This document shows positions 1 through 6,395 of a stretch of DNA of 14,686 bases, piece after piece (positions within the stretch are counted from its first letter, which is position 1; each line of letters begins with the position of its first letter). The notes under the pieces are model-generated. The model ran no database searches, was not told where the DNA came from, and saw only the letters and a list, made by a program, of their open reading frames with translations. The DNA lies in contig DFXU01000067.1 of NCBI GenBank assembly GCA_002383285.1, positions 42,630 through 57,315 of the forward strand. The letters are read 5' to 3'. This stretch comes from Caryophanales bacterium UBA4100 (GTDB taxonomy: Bacteria > Bacillota > Bacilli > Paenibacillales > UBA4045). Made by a program: the position numbers and the translations under genes.

Positions 1-158
1 TACCCGTTGCGATGAACTCATTTATTCTGAAATTCGACGTGGATTGGGGAGCGATGTCAGCAGGAACCGTATTATCTGTAATTCCTACCGTTGTGTTATT
101 TGCAATGGCACAGAGATTCATAGTAGAAGGATTGACCCAAGGAGCAGAAAAAGGATGA
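1..158 (+). CDS. Carbohydrate ABC transporter permease (MalG type), C-terminal end only
   Basis: This is the 3' end of a gene that enters from the left; the reading frame starts with the codon at base 3 and gives 51 residues before TGA at 156-158. The tail matches the end of MalG-type inner-membrane permeases of CUT1 sugar importers: a segment with W-G-x-M-x-A-G, then a hydrophobic helix around V-I-P-T-V-V-L-F, and the family's usual closing pattern Q-R-F-I-V-E-G-L-T-Q-G-A-x-K-G. The permease would sit in the membrane and help form the channel of a sugar or oligosaccharide importer. The EAA loop that contacts the ATPase lies outside the window, so the substrate cannot be judged. The next gene begins 29 bp downstream without a terminator in between, so the two may be co-transcribed. 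Confidence 0.9.
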   Translation, partial: PVAMNSFILKFDVDWGAMSAGTVLSVIPTVVLFAMAQRFIVEGLTQGAEKG

Positions 159-187
159 AACGAACATGATGGAGAGGAAAGAGAAGG

Positions 188-1351
188 ATGAACAGTAGAG
201 AGAAGCTAGAGACTCAATATACTAAGGTTGCATATGACCAATTCGATCACAGACATCATGGCGCAATCACAATGCCTATTTATCAGAATAGCTTATTCGC
301 CTTTGATAGCTATGATCAGTTTGAGCAAGCGATGGAGGATGTACTCTCACATCATGTGTATTCACGTGGTAATAACCCAACCGTTACGTACTTGGAGGAG
401 AAGATCGCTGCACTAGAGGAAGGAGAGGAAGCGAGATGCTTCGCTTCAGGAATGGCGGCAATTACTGCAGCTATACTGTCGCAAGTGCAGCATGGTGATC
501 ATATCATATGTGTGCATCAGGTATACGGTCCCACTAAGGAATTTCTTGGTTCGTATCTACAACGGTTTGGTATTGAGACAAGCTTCGTCGATGGTCGCTT
601 GCTAGAGCAGTGGAGGGCTGCGATTCGACCGAATACCAGATTGTTGTATCTGGAAAGCCCTACTACAATGTTCTTCGAGCTGCAGGATCTTCAGGCATGT
701 ACGGAGCTTGCACGTAGCATTGGGGCAGTAACGATCATCGATAATACATGGGCCACCCCGTGCTTTCAACAGCCGCTGTCTATGGGAGTAGATCTTGTTG
801 TTCATTCGATATCGAAGTACCTGGGAGGTCATAGTGATTGTGTTGGTGGTGTTGTGATCGGCTCGAAGAATCGAATGACACTGCTGAGCAATAATGAATA
901 CATGCTATTCGGTGGGATTATGACGCCACAGACTGCAGCGCTAGTAACAAAAGGCTTGCGTACATTACCTTTGCGGATGCAGCGCTTAGAGAGTAGTGCA
1001 TTGAAGATTGCACAGCATCTTACTACATTACCCTATGTAAACCAAGTGAATTATTCTGGCCTACCCTCACACCCACAGCATGAGCTGGCACTTCGTCAAA
1101 TGTCGGGATTCAGTAGCCTCCTTTCCTTCGAGACAGAGGAATCCGTTGAGCGGATGAAGGAATGGGCAAATCGACTGTATTACTTCCGAATAGCTGTGAG
1201 CTGGGGAGGCTTCGAGAGTTTGGTTTCGATTAAAGCCCTTGAACCTAGTCATCACCAAAACTCGCGCTGCTTAGTTCGACTTTACATTGGGATGGAAAGT
1301 CCGGATGATCTAATTAGGGATATGAATGAAGCGTGGATGATCAGTGTATAG
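188..1351 (+). CDS. Cys/Met-metabolism PLP-dependent enzyme (cystathionine gamma-synthase / beta-lyase family)
   Basis: A 387-residue protein of the trans-sulfuration enzyme family, fold type I PLP enzymes that make or cleave C-S bonds in cysteine, cystathionine or methionine metabolism in the cytoplasm. Visible hallmarks in order: Y58-x-R60 followed by N-x-P-T (phosphate-binding Tyr/Arg given by the neighbouring subunit), A-S-G-M-A-A at 86-91, the stacking Tyr113 in V-Y-G-P-T, Asp185 in I-I-D-N-T-W-A-T-P, the Schiff-base Lys210 in S-I-S-K-Y-L-G-G-H-S-D, the late S-W-G-G-F-E-S-L at 338-345, and the carboxylate-binding Arg364. Length and motifs are complete. The start is backed by a GGAGAGG ribosome binding site 10 bp upstream. 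Synthase, beta-lyase, gamma-lyase and methionine gamma-lyase cannot be separated from motifs alone. It follows a sugar permease closely, which is not a usual partner, and is closed by a terminator. Confidence 0.9.
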   Translation: MNSREKLETQYTKVAYDQFDHRHHGAITMPIYQNSLFAFDSYDQFEQAMEDVLSHHVYSRGNNPTVTYLEEKIAALEEGEEARCFASGMAAITAAILSQVQHGDHIICVHQVYGPTKEFLGSYLQRFGIETSFVDGRLLEQWRAAIRPNTRLLYLESPTTMFFELQDLQACTELARSIGAVTIIDNTWATPCFQQPLSMGVDLVVHSISKYLGGHSDCVGGVVIGSKNRMTLLSNNEYMLFGGIMTPQTAALVTKGLRTLPLRMQRLESSALKIAQHLTTLPYVNQVNYSGLPSHPQHELALRQMSGFSSLLSFETEESVERMKEWANRLYYFRIAVSWGGFESLVSIKALEPSHHQNSRCLVRLYIGMESPDDLIRDMNEAWMISV

Positions 1352-1373
1352 CATTATAATGAATTTAGATGGC

Positions 1374-1415
1374 AATATAACAGCCTCCAAGGGGGTTGCT
1401 GTATTGTCATTTTGT
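1374..1415 (+). terminator. Rho-independent terminator after the PLP enzyme gene
   Basis: An imperfect inverted repeat (1374-1388 against 1391-1405, with several G-U pairs and one A-C mismatch; the real loop is probably CAAG) has a C/G-rich top and is followed by a T-rich tract. It begins 22 bp after the stop codon. Its right arm overlaps the -35 box of the next promoter. Confidence 0.7.
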
Positions 1416-1432
1416 TAAGTTTTCCTTATGAT
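1404..1432 (+). promoter_or_regulatory. Sigma-A type promoter for the ZIP transporter gene
   Basis: TTGTCA at 1404-1409 (5 of 6 to TTGACA), a 17-bp spacer, and TATGAT at 1427-1432 (5 of 6 to TATAAT). The predicted start near 1439 leaves a leader of about 50 nt before the GTG start. The -35 box lies inside the right arm of the preceding terminator hairpin. Confidence 0.65.
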
Positions 1433-1490
1433 AAGATGAGCATGCAATATTCAATGAAGAGAAGCATAATTCATCATGGAGGGAACAGCT

Positions 1491-2306
1491 GTGTTCGAAG
1501 CATTCGCAAGGCTTGATCATGTTCTCCAGGCATTCCTCGGCACCTTATTCACATGGGGGATGACAGCACTCGGAGCCGCGTTAGTATTTACTACGAAGAA
1601 GGTAAATCAGAAATTTCTCGATTGTATGCTGGGCTTTGCGGGTGGTGTGATGATTGCAGCGAGCTACTGGTCGCTATTGGCCCCAGCTATTATGATGGCA
1701 GGGGATGGTGCATTACCTGCCTGGGCTCCAGCCGCTATCGGTTTCCTCCTTGGTGGATTATTCCTATTACTCGTAGACAAGCTGCTGCCCCATCTTCATC
1801 CTAATACACCCTTGGAGAAGGCAGAAGGTATAAAGCCGAAGAAGCAGCATAGAAGTACATTACTGGTACTAGCTATAACACTGCATAATATACCAGAAGG
1901 GCTGGCGATAGGTGTAGCCTTCGGAGCAGTAGCCGCTGGCTTCCCTTCTGCATCACTAGAAGCTGCAATAGCTCTGGCTATTGGTATCGGAATTCAGAAT
2001 TTTCCCGAAGGTGTTGCTGTATCCATGCCGCTTCGAAGAGATGGCATGTCTAGAAGGAAGAGCTTCCTATATGGTCAATCCTCAGGTATGGTTGAACCGA
2101 TTGCGGCGGTTCTGGGTGCTATTGCCGTAATTTACATGGAGCCTCTATTGCCCTACGCTTTAAGCTTCGCAGCGGGTGCGATGATCTTCGTTGTTGTTGA
2201 GGAGGTTATTCCAGGCTCGCAGGAGAAGGGGAATACTGATCTTGCCTCTGTGAGCCTAATGATCGGATTTACAGTGATGATGATTCTCGACGTGGCTCTT
2301 GGGTAA
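1491..2306 (+). CDS. ZIP family metal cation transporter (GufA/ZupT-like)
   Basis: A 271-residue, very hydrophobic protein of the ZIP family, which carries zinc and other divalent metals across the cytoplasmic membrane. The two family signatures are present: H-N-I-P-E-G at 132-137 and Q-N-F-P-E-G at 169-174, in the helices that form the binuclear metal site, plus V-E-P at 201-203 and the E-E pair at 237-238. About eight membrane segments are visible. The His-containing stretch before residue 120 corresponds to the usual cytoplasmic loop. The GTG at 1491 is preferred over an in-frame ATG at 1476, because the only good ribosome binding site (GGAGGG, 1478-1483) overlaps that ATG and lies 7 bp before the GTG. 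The gene has its own promoter and appears monocistronic. Metal preference cannot be read from sequence; no metal-regulator operator was recognised. Confidence 0.92.
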   Translation: MFEAFARLDHVLQAFLGTLFTWGMTALGAALVFTTKKVNQKFLDCMLGFAGGVMIAASYWSLLAPAIMMAGDGALPAWAPAAIGFLLGGLFLLLVDKLLPHLHPNTPLEKAEGIKPKKQHRSTLLVLAITLHNIPEGLAIGVAFGAVAAGFPSASLEAAIALAIGIGIQNFPEGVAVSMPLRRDGMSRRKSFLYGQSSGMVEPIAAVLGAIAVIYMEPLLPYALSFAAGAMIFVVVEEVIPGSQEKGNTDLASVSLMIGFTVMMILDVALG

Positions 2307-2319
2307 CTGCATTATCGAC

Positions 2320-2346
2320 TGATTTTATATAGAGCAAATAAAATCA
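2320..2346 (+). terminator. Weak AT-rich hairpin after the ZIP gene, possible terminator
   Basis: A perfect 9-bp inverted repeat (TGATTTTAT, 9-nt loop, ATAAAATCA) lies 14 bp after the ZIP stop codon. It has almost no G/C and no clear T tract afterwards, so it could instead be a protein-binding site in the leader of the next gene. Confidence 0.3.
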
Positions 2347-2410
2347 ACAATTAATCCGATGTGACTTTCGTCATAAGATCGTTATTTGAATACACAAGGA
2401 GATTATATTC

Positions 2411-2698
2411 ATGATAAACACGCCTGTTGGAAGAGTAAGATTATCTGGTATTATCGAAGGTACTTCATTTCTTATCTTGTTAGGAATAGCCATGCCGTTG
2501 AAATATGCTGCTGATCTGCCAGAGGCAGTCTCGGTTGTCGGGATGCTGCATGGAATCCTGTTCATACTGTATCTAATTGCAATCGCCCATGCATTCCTCA
2601 TACGTCATTTATCATTTATGAAATCACTATTAGCGGTTGGAGCAGCCTTTATACCATTTGGTCCATTCTTACTGGATAAGAAGCTACGCAATGGTTAG
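2411..2698 (+). CDS. DUF3817 family small integral membrane protein
   Basis: A 95-residue protein matching the DUF3817 family: the pattern I-I-E-G-x-S-F-L-I-L-L-G-I-A-M-P-L-K-Y near residues 14-32 and G-M-L-H-G-I-L-F at 44-51 are characteristic. Three membrane helices can be drawn at about 10-30, 42-64 and 69-88, with a short basic C-terminus (K-K-L-R). The conserved Glu16 and His47 lie within or beside helices. An AAGGAG ribosome binding site sits 8 bp before the ATG. The family has no established function. Its stop codon overlaps the start of the next small gene, so the two are probably translated from one transcript. Confidence 0.88.
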   Translation: MINTPVGRVRLSGIIEGTSFLILLGIAMPLKYAADLPEAVSVVGMLHGILFILYLIAIAHAFLIRHLSFMKSLLAVGAAFIPFGPFLLDKKLRNG

Positions 2699-2873
2699 CA
2701 CAAGAATCAATTGCCTAAAGTGTGCACACTTTTATGTGACCTGGGACCCGAAATTCCCTAGAGGATGCCATGCATATGAATTTAAATCGTTGCATATGCC
2801 GAGTGCAGCTGTTCTGAATGCATCGGGAAGTCCTTGTCAATATATGAAGCCGAAGGAAAAACCCTCAACATGA
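2691..2873 (+). CDS. Small cysteine-rich conserved protein
   Basis: A 60-residue hydrophilic protein beginning at an ATG that overlaps the last 8 bp of the DUF3817 gene in another frame. It contains C8-x2-C11-x-H13, then T-W-D-P-K-F-P-R-G-C26-H27 and a late C49, an arrangement that suggests a small metal (zinc or iron) or redox site. This short protein is one I recall as conserved across Bacillus and Paenibacillus; some database entries call it uracil-DNA glycosylase, but no glycosylase motif or length is present here. The open frame extends 54 bp further upstream, but that part lies inside the DUF3817 gene and has no better start. Translational coupling to the upstream gene is likely, as only a weak purine-rich stretch precedes the ATG. 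Function unknown. Confidence 0.7.
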   Translation: MVSTRINCLKCAHFYVTWDPKFPRGCHAYEFKSLHMPSAAVLNASGSPCQYMKPKEKPST

Positions 2874-3075
2874 TGGAACGCCTCTTTGGGTGAGTGCTGC
2901 AGCTTCCTTTTGACGGTTATCCCAATGCCTCAGCGGGTTTAATCCATAAGGAATTGTTAAAAAAAGAACGGTCTAGTGCTAATGCTAACACGACGTTAAA
3001 TCTGAGGTAACGGGATAAAGGTCAGAAGGAATTTTGATATAACAATTCAAGCTCCCAATATACATAAATTTACAG
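2874..3075. other. Gene-free stretch with an unexplained foldable segment
   Basis: No convincing reading frame on either strand. The first part (2880-2950) has no recognisable promoter: a TTGACG at 2912-2917 lacks a matching -10 box. The second part (2951-3048) can fold as a three-way junction and is listed separately. The stretch ends in the terminator at 3076-3116. It could be an untranslated 3' region, an intergenic repeat copy or a small RNA. Confidence 0.4.
2951..3048 (+). ncRNA. Possible structured RNA, three-way junction, unidentified
   Basis: A perfect 9-bp pairing closes the segment: GAATTGTTA at 2951-2959 against TAACAATTC at 3040-3048. Inside are two hairpins: 2967-2997, built from AAC/GTT, GTC/GAC and GTG/CAC with small bulges, and 3001-3026, closed by TCTGA/TCAGA. 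A strong terminator-like hairpin follows 27 nt later. The arrangement is what a small RNA or riboswitch-like element would look like, but the helices are short, no known riboswitch core was recognised, there is no clear promoter, and no + strand gene lies downstream. Confidence 0.25.
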
Positions 3076-3116
3076 GTAAAAGAACCGTGGAACGAATCAT
3101 TCCGCGGTTCTTTTAC
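3076..3116 (-). terminator. Strong bidirectional terminator, mainly for the UxuA gene
   Basis: A 17-bp stem (3076-3092 with 3100-3116, one G-U pair) with a 7-nt loop. The arms end in AAAAG/CTTTT, so a T-run follows the stem on both strands. It begins 20 bp after the UxuA stop on the minus strand and can also stop any transcript arriving from the left. Confidence 0.85.
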
Positions 3117-3135
3117 TGGAGAATGTGTAATCTAT

Positions 3136-4098
3136 TTATTTCCTATAAGCTGATTCAATCAAGCCCTTAATGTAGCCAACACCGTACAAGCGACCAAGTG
3201 TTTCGTAGCCAGGTGTATCGTTACCCTCACCAGCCATAGTAGGGACATGGTCAGGTCTAGCAGGTCCATCATAGCCAACTTCAGCATAGGCTCTCATTGT
3301 GGCAACCATGTCAGTCTGTCCGTCATCATGGAAGGTTTCTTCGAATTTATCAGCAGTTCCCTTAGTATCCCGGAAGTGAACGAAGAATAGCTTGTCTTGC
3401 TTCGCAAAACGGCGAACCGTTGCAGGGATATCCTCGCCAGCGCAGGAGAGAACGCCTTGGCATAAGGTGATTCCACTATACTCACTAGGCACTAGATCAA
3501 CTACTTGCTGTAATGCATCTGCGCTCGTAATGATACGTGATACCCCGCGAATTGGTGTGATCGGTGGATCATCGGGATGTAAAGCTAGTTTAACCTTGGC
3601 TTTCTCGGCAACAGGTACAATTGCATCTAGATAATATTTAAGATTCGTCCACAATGCATCCTCACTGATTGGTGCATTCTCTGTGTAAGGAGCATCAGTA
3701 AGTAGTGAGTGATCGTAGCTGGATACTAGTGCTCCACCACGAGTTACAGTAGTTGTAGAAGTGCGGAACCAGTTAAATTCAGCCATGTAATCATAGCACC
3801 ATACTGGAATGCCCAATTTACCCATATTGATAATAAGCTCTTTAATCTCAGCGATCTCTTCATCGCGACCAGGTAAGCCTAGCTTGATTTTGTTAGCCGG
3901 TGGTCTGGATTCAATAACCTCAACCTTGAATCCGAAGTTTTCGTATCTGGTTTTCATGTGGAGCAGATTCATGAAATCCCATGGCTTCGATCCATCCTTA
4001 GTTTGTGGCAAACCAGCAACCGCATATTGAACGCCCATCTGTTTACATAGTGCCCATAATCGATTCTCGTGAGTACCTAAAGCTTCAGCTAATTTCAT
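3136..4098 (-). CDS. uxuA: Mannonate dehydratase (UxuA family)
   Basis: A 320-residue UxuA-family protein, expected to dehydrate D-mannonate to 2-keto-3-deoxy-D-gluconate in glucuronate breakdown in the cytoplasm. The metal-binding residues of this TIM-barrel enzyme can be placed in their usual order: His174 in L-A-L-H-P-D-D-P-P, Cys213 in T-L-C-Q-G, His241 in V-H-F-R-D, and Asp283 in R-P-D-H-V-P. The C-terminal G-Y-I-K-G-L is also typical. It is shorter than the roughly 360-residue Bacillus enzyme, the N-terminal part being the least typical. A TTG at 4110 also opens the frame but directly abuts the GGAGG ribosome binding site (4111-4115), so the ATG at 4098 is chosen. The gene lies 29 bp behind the SDR gene and ends in a strong terminator, so the two form an operon. 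Confidence 0.88.
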   Translation of the reverse strand: MKLAEALGTHENRLWALCKQMGVQYAVAGLPQTKDGSKPWDFMNLLHMKTRYENFGFKVEVIESRPPANKIKLGLPGRDEEIAEIKELIINMGKLGIPVWCYDYMAEFNWFRTSTTTVTRGGALVSSYDHSLLTDAPYTENAPISEDALWTNLKYYLDAIVPVAEKAKVKLALHPDDPPITPIRGVSRIITSADALQQVVDLVPSEYSGITLCQGVLSCAGEDIPATVRRFAKQDKLFFVHFRDTKGTADKFEETFHDDGQTDMVATMRAYAEVGYDGPARPDHVPTMAGEGNDTPGYETLGRLYGVGYIKGLIESAYRK

Positions 4099-4127
4099 TG
4101 TTGATAACAACCTCCAATGTGTATGGA

Positions 4128-4883
4128 TTACCTCTTGAGAATAAGCCCGCCGTCGATAATTAAACTGGCGCCGGTCATATATTCTGACAAGGATGAAGCT
4201 AAGAATAATGCAGTACCGACCATATCCTCAGGCTCTCCTATTCGTCCATAAGGAATATTCCTACCCGCAGACAACTTGCTCTCCTCTGTCATAGCCACCT
4301 TCGACAAATTGGTATTAACCGCTCCTGGTGCTAGACAATTCACTCTAATTTGTAAGGGTGCAACTTCTACAGCTAATGACTGACATAGAGATTCGATGGC
4401 AGCTTTGGTGCTTGTGTAGACAGCCTGTCCAGGTAACGGGCGATGTGCATTTATGGAGCTAATAACAATTATTGACCCTGCGATCTGATGCTGCTTCATC
4501 TTGCTGACCGTTTCCTGCAAACAGTAGTATGTTCCAGATAGATTGGTTTCAATTAAAGTTCTGTACTCATCTGCTGAGGTTTCTGTGAATTTCTTGAAGT
4601 AAGTTAACCCTGCAGAGTGAACAAGTACATCGACACCTCTGTCCAGAAAGCTACTGTTAAATAGATCAGCTACTTCTTGTTGCACACTTACATTGCATGC
4701 TTTTATTTCTACTTTAATCTGTTCGAGCGCAAGCTCTTGCTGCAGCAGCAGCAGATTTGCTTCATTGATGTCAGAGGCAAGCACCGATGCTCCCTTACGA
4801 GCAAAGCCGATGGCTATAGCACGTCCGATACCACTACCAGCTCCTGTGACTACTACAGATTTTCCTGTAAAATCTAATTCCAT
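4128..4883 (-). CDS. SDR family NAD(P)-dependent oxidoreductase, possible fructuronate reductase
   Basis: A classical short-chain dehydrogenase/reductase of 251 residues from the chosen start. It shows the N-terminal Rossmann motif T-G-A-G-S-G-I-G (13-20), H-S-A-G in place of N-N-A-G (89-92), the structural Asn114, Ser142-Ser143 of the active site, the catalytic Y156-x3-K160, and P-G-A-V after strand six. The frame is open to an earlier ATG at 4910, but the ATG at 4883 has a clear AGAAGG site 8 bp upstream and places M-E-L-D-F-T-G-K directly before the Rossmann fold, the usual SDR beginning. Its partner is UxuA, 29 bp downstream. In Bacillus subtilis the mannonate oxidoreductase UxuB is an SDR protein, so interconversion of fructuronate and mannonate is the best guess; other SDR substrates remain possible. 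Confidence 0.85.
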   Translation of the reverse strand: MELDFTGKSVVVTGAGSGIGRAIAIGFARKGASVLASDINEANLLLLQQELALEQIKVEIKACNVSVQQEVADLFNSSFLDRGVDVLVHSAGLTYFKKFTETSADEYRTLIETNLSGTYYCLQETVSKMKQHQIAGSIIVISSINAHRPLPGQAVYTSTKAAIESLCQSLAVEVAPLQIRVNCLAPGAVNTNLSKVAMTEESKLSAGRNIPYGRIGEPEDMVGTALFLASSLSEYMTGASLIIDGGLILKR

Positions 4884-4988
4884 GGCTTCAACCTTCTGTC
4901 TATTATTCATCTCAAATCCCTACTCAATTAATATATCAAAAGCCTTTGAAGCTGAATAGGAGAGGAATTTATGATTTTGTTTAATTGT

Positions 4989-5016
4989 TTGTGTTTGACG
5001 ATGTCTCTGTTAGAAT
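4989..5016 (+). promoter_or_regulatory. Candidate promoter for the MFS transporter gene
   Basis: An extended -10 box, TG-T-TAGAAT, with the hexamer at 5011-5016 (5 of 6), preceded at 16 bp by a poor -35 box TTGTGT. Transcription would start near 5023, only 8 bp before the first in-frame ATG (5031), which supports the later ATG at 5058 as the true start. An imperfect palindrome, GTTGATAACAAC (5017-5028), covers the predicted start, a position suited to a repressor. Confidence 0.45.
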
Positions 5017-5057
5017 GTTGATAACAACAAATGTTAGGCGGAAAGCTGGGATTTGCA

Positions 5058-6248
5058 ATGGAGCCTTGGAAACGAACGATGTGGATTCTTTGGGTGGGTG
5101 TGCTGTTATGTAGCTCAAGTTATACGATGGCTGTTCCCTTTCTCCCGCTATTCTTGTTCGATCTAGGTGTGGATGAAAGCTCGGTTAACCTATGGGCAGG
5201 TATTGTACATTCCTCGGCATTCCTTGTAGGAGCGATCATGGCACCCCTATGGGGTTCAATAGCAGATAAATACGGTAAGCGCAAAATGGTCATTCGTGCC
5301 GGTCTCAGCCTGGCAGTCATCTATGCATTGATTGCCTTTGTACGAAATCCATGGGAGCTGATAGCGGTACGTATGCTGCATGGATTTGTAGGTGGATTCG
5401 TACCAGCATCTATGGCTATTGTTGCATCTGTTGTACCACAGCATAAATTGGGATCAAGTCTCGGGATGATGCAAGCAGGTACTATGACTGGCGGCATCCT
5501 GGGTCCTTTATTCGGCGGATTACTCGCTGTATGGTTCGGGCAGAGGGCATCCTTTATAGTAGCCGGCTGTATTATATTCCTCGCTACTCTAGCTGTTATC
5601 ATCTGGGTTAGGGAAGGGACGACTAGTGCTCCTAGTAAGAGAATGGGGATGCTGCAAGGCTTGCGAGACGCATTCCATTCACAATCTTTAGTTAATCTAT
5701 TGTTTCTGCTTGTAGTATTCCAATTGAGTATTAATATGATGCAACCATTACTCACTCTACATATTGCGGACTTGCAAGGAAGCCTTGATAATGCTGTCTT
5801 ATCATCAGGTATTATCTTCTCGCTAATTGGTATTGCAGGAATTATAGCTTCCCCGCTCTGGGGGCGAGCAGGTGAGAAGAAAAGCTATGGTGTAATTCTT
5901 ACATTTTGCTTGATATGTGCTGGCATTGTCGTAAGCATGCAATATTTCGTTCGTGATCTGTGGTTATTCACAATCGTGCAGTTTATCTTCGGCTTGTTCA
6001 TCGCGGGTGTAGTGCCTTCAGTCAATACGCTTATGGTGCGCAACACCGATGAGAGCTTCCGCGGAAGGTCATTCGGACTGACGACAAGTGCTAATCAGAT
6101 CGGAGCGATGATTGGTCCTTTGATTGGCGGGGCAATGGGATACTTCCTAAGTATTAGTTGGATTTTCGTCACGTCCGGTCTGCTGCTTCTATGTGCGGGC
6201 TTGACGATGTTAGTACGGAATCGACCTTCTGCAAGCAGGTCACTGTAA
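5058..6248 (+). CDS. MFS transporter, DHA1-like, 12 membrane helices
   Basis: A 396-residue major facilitator superfamily protein of the cytoplasmic membrane. Motif A is clear between helices 2 and 3 (G-S-I-A-D-K-Y-G-K-R-K-M, 66-77), with a degenerate copy in the second half (W-G-R-A-G-E-K-K). The helix-4 Arg105 (motif B) and the antiporter motif C in helix 5 (G-I-L-G-P-L-F-G-G, 146-154) are present. Motif C normally marks proton-driven exporters such as the MdtG/NorA group, so drug or metabolite efflux is the simplest family reading. Its position divergent from the SDR-UxuA pair leaves sugar-acid or inducer transport as an alternative. The ATG at 5058 is preferred to 5031 because it fits the promoter and gives the usual short W-K-R-x-x-W N-terminus. 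No terminator was recognised behind it. Confidence 0.9.
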   Translation: MEPWKRTMWILWVGVLLCSSSYTMAVPFLPLFLFDLGVDESSVNLWAGIVHSSAFLVGAIMAPLWGSIADKYGKRKMVIRAGLSLAVIYALIAFVRNPWELIAVRMLHGFVGGFVPASMAIVASVVPQHKLGSSLGMMQAGTMTGGILGPLFGGLLAVWFGQRASFIVAGCIIFLATLAVIIWVREGTTSAPSKRMGMLQGLRDAFHSQSLVNLLFLLVVFQLSINMMQPLLTLHIADLQGSLDNAVLSSGIIFSLIGIAGIIASPLWGRAGEKKSYGVILTFCLICAGIVVSMQYFVRDLWLFTIVQFIFGLFIAGVVPSVNTLMVRNTDESFRGRSFGLTTSANQIGAMIGPLIGGAMGYFLSISWIFVTSGLLLLCAGLTMLVRNRPSASRSL

Positions 6249-6281
6249 GATACCCTGGCCATTGTTTTTCTATGCCATTCA

Positions 6282-6301
6282 TTGAATTCGTTTACATTCA
6301 A
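6282..6301. promoter_or_regulatory. Inverted repeat TTGAAT-N8-ATTCAA upstream of hydrolase p1 (cre-like)
   Basis: Perfect 6-bp arms separated by 8 bp, centred 40.5 bp before the -35 box of the p1 promoter. The same core, TGAAT-N8-ATTCA, stands at the identical distance before the p2 promoter. Bases 6283-6296 also fit the Bacillus CcpA cre consensus TGWAANCGNTNWCA at all but one position. The site may bind the neighbouring LysR protein, CcpA, or another regulator. Confidence 0.5.
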
Positions 6302-6331
6302 ATAATGAGAGTTAACATGCATATTCGCTAA

Positions 6332-6360
6332 TTTACACGTTAGGAAACCTCACTTAAACT
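6332..6360 (+). promoter_or_regulatory. Candidate promoter for hydrolase p1
   Basis: TTTACA at 6332-6337 (5 of 6), a 17-bp spacer, and TAAACT at 6355-6360 (4 of 6). The predicted start near 6367 gives a leader of about 29 nt with a GGAGGG ribosome binding site. A weak -10 and an upstream inverted repeat fit an activated promoter. Confidence 0.5.
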
Positions 6361-6395
6361 GAAGAGGAAATGATATCTGAAGTGGAGGGATTAGG

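Noticed and set aside
2637..2690. Longer start for the small cysteine-rich protein at 2637
   Set aside because: The extra 18 residues lie inside the DUF3817 coding region and show no family likeness; the conserved part starts at the ATG at 2691.
2874..3060. A T-box, TPP, SAM or purine riboswitch
   Set aside because: None of the conserved core strings of these classes are present and no downstream gene on the same strand exists for it to control.
4099..4110. TTG start for UxuA at 4110
   Set aside because: The GGAGG ribosome binding site directly abuts the TTG, leaving no spacer; the ATG at 4098 is workable.
5321..5755. 144-codon open frame on the minus strand inside the MFS gene
   Set aside because: It mirrors a strongly supported 12-helix transporter on the + strand and has no recognisable domain, so it is a shadow frame.
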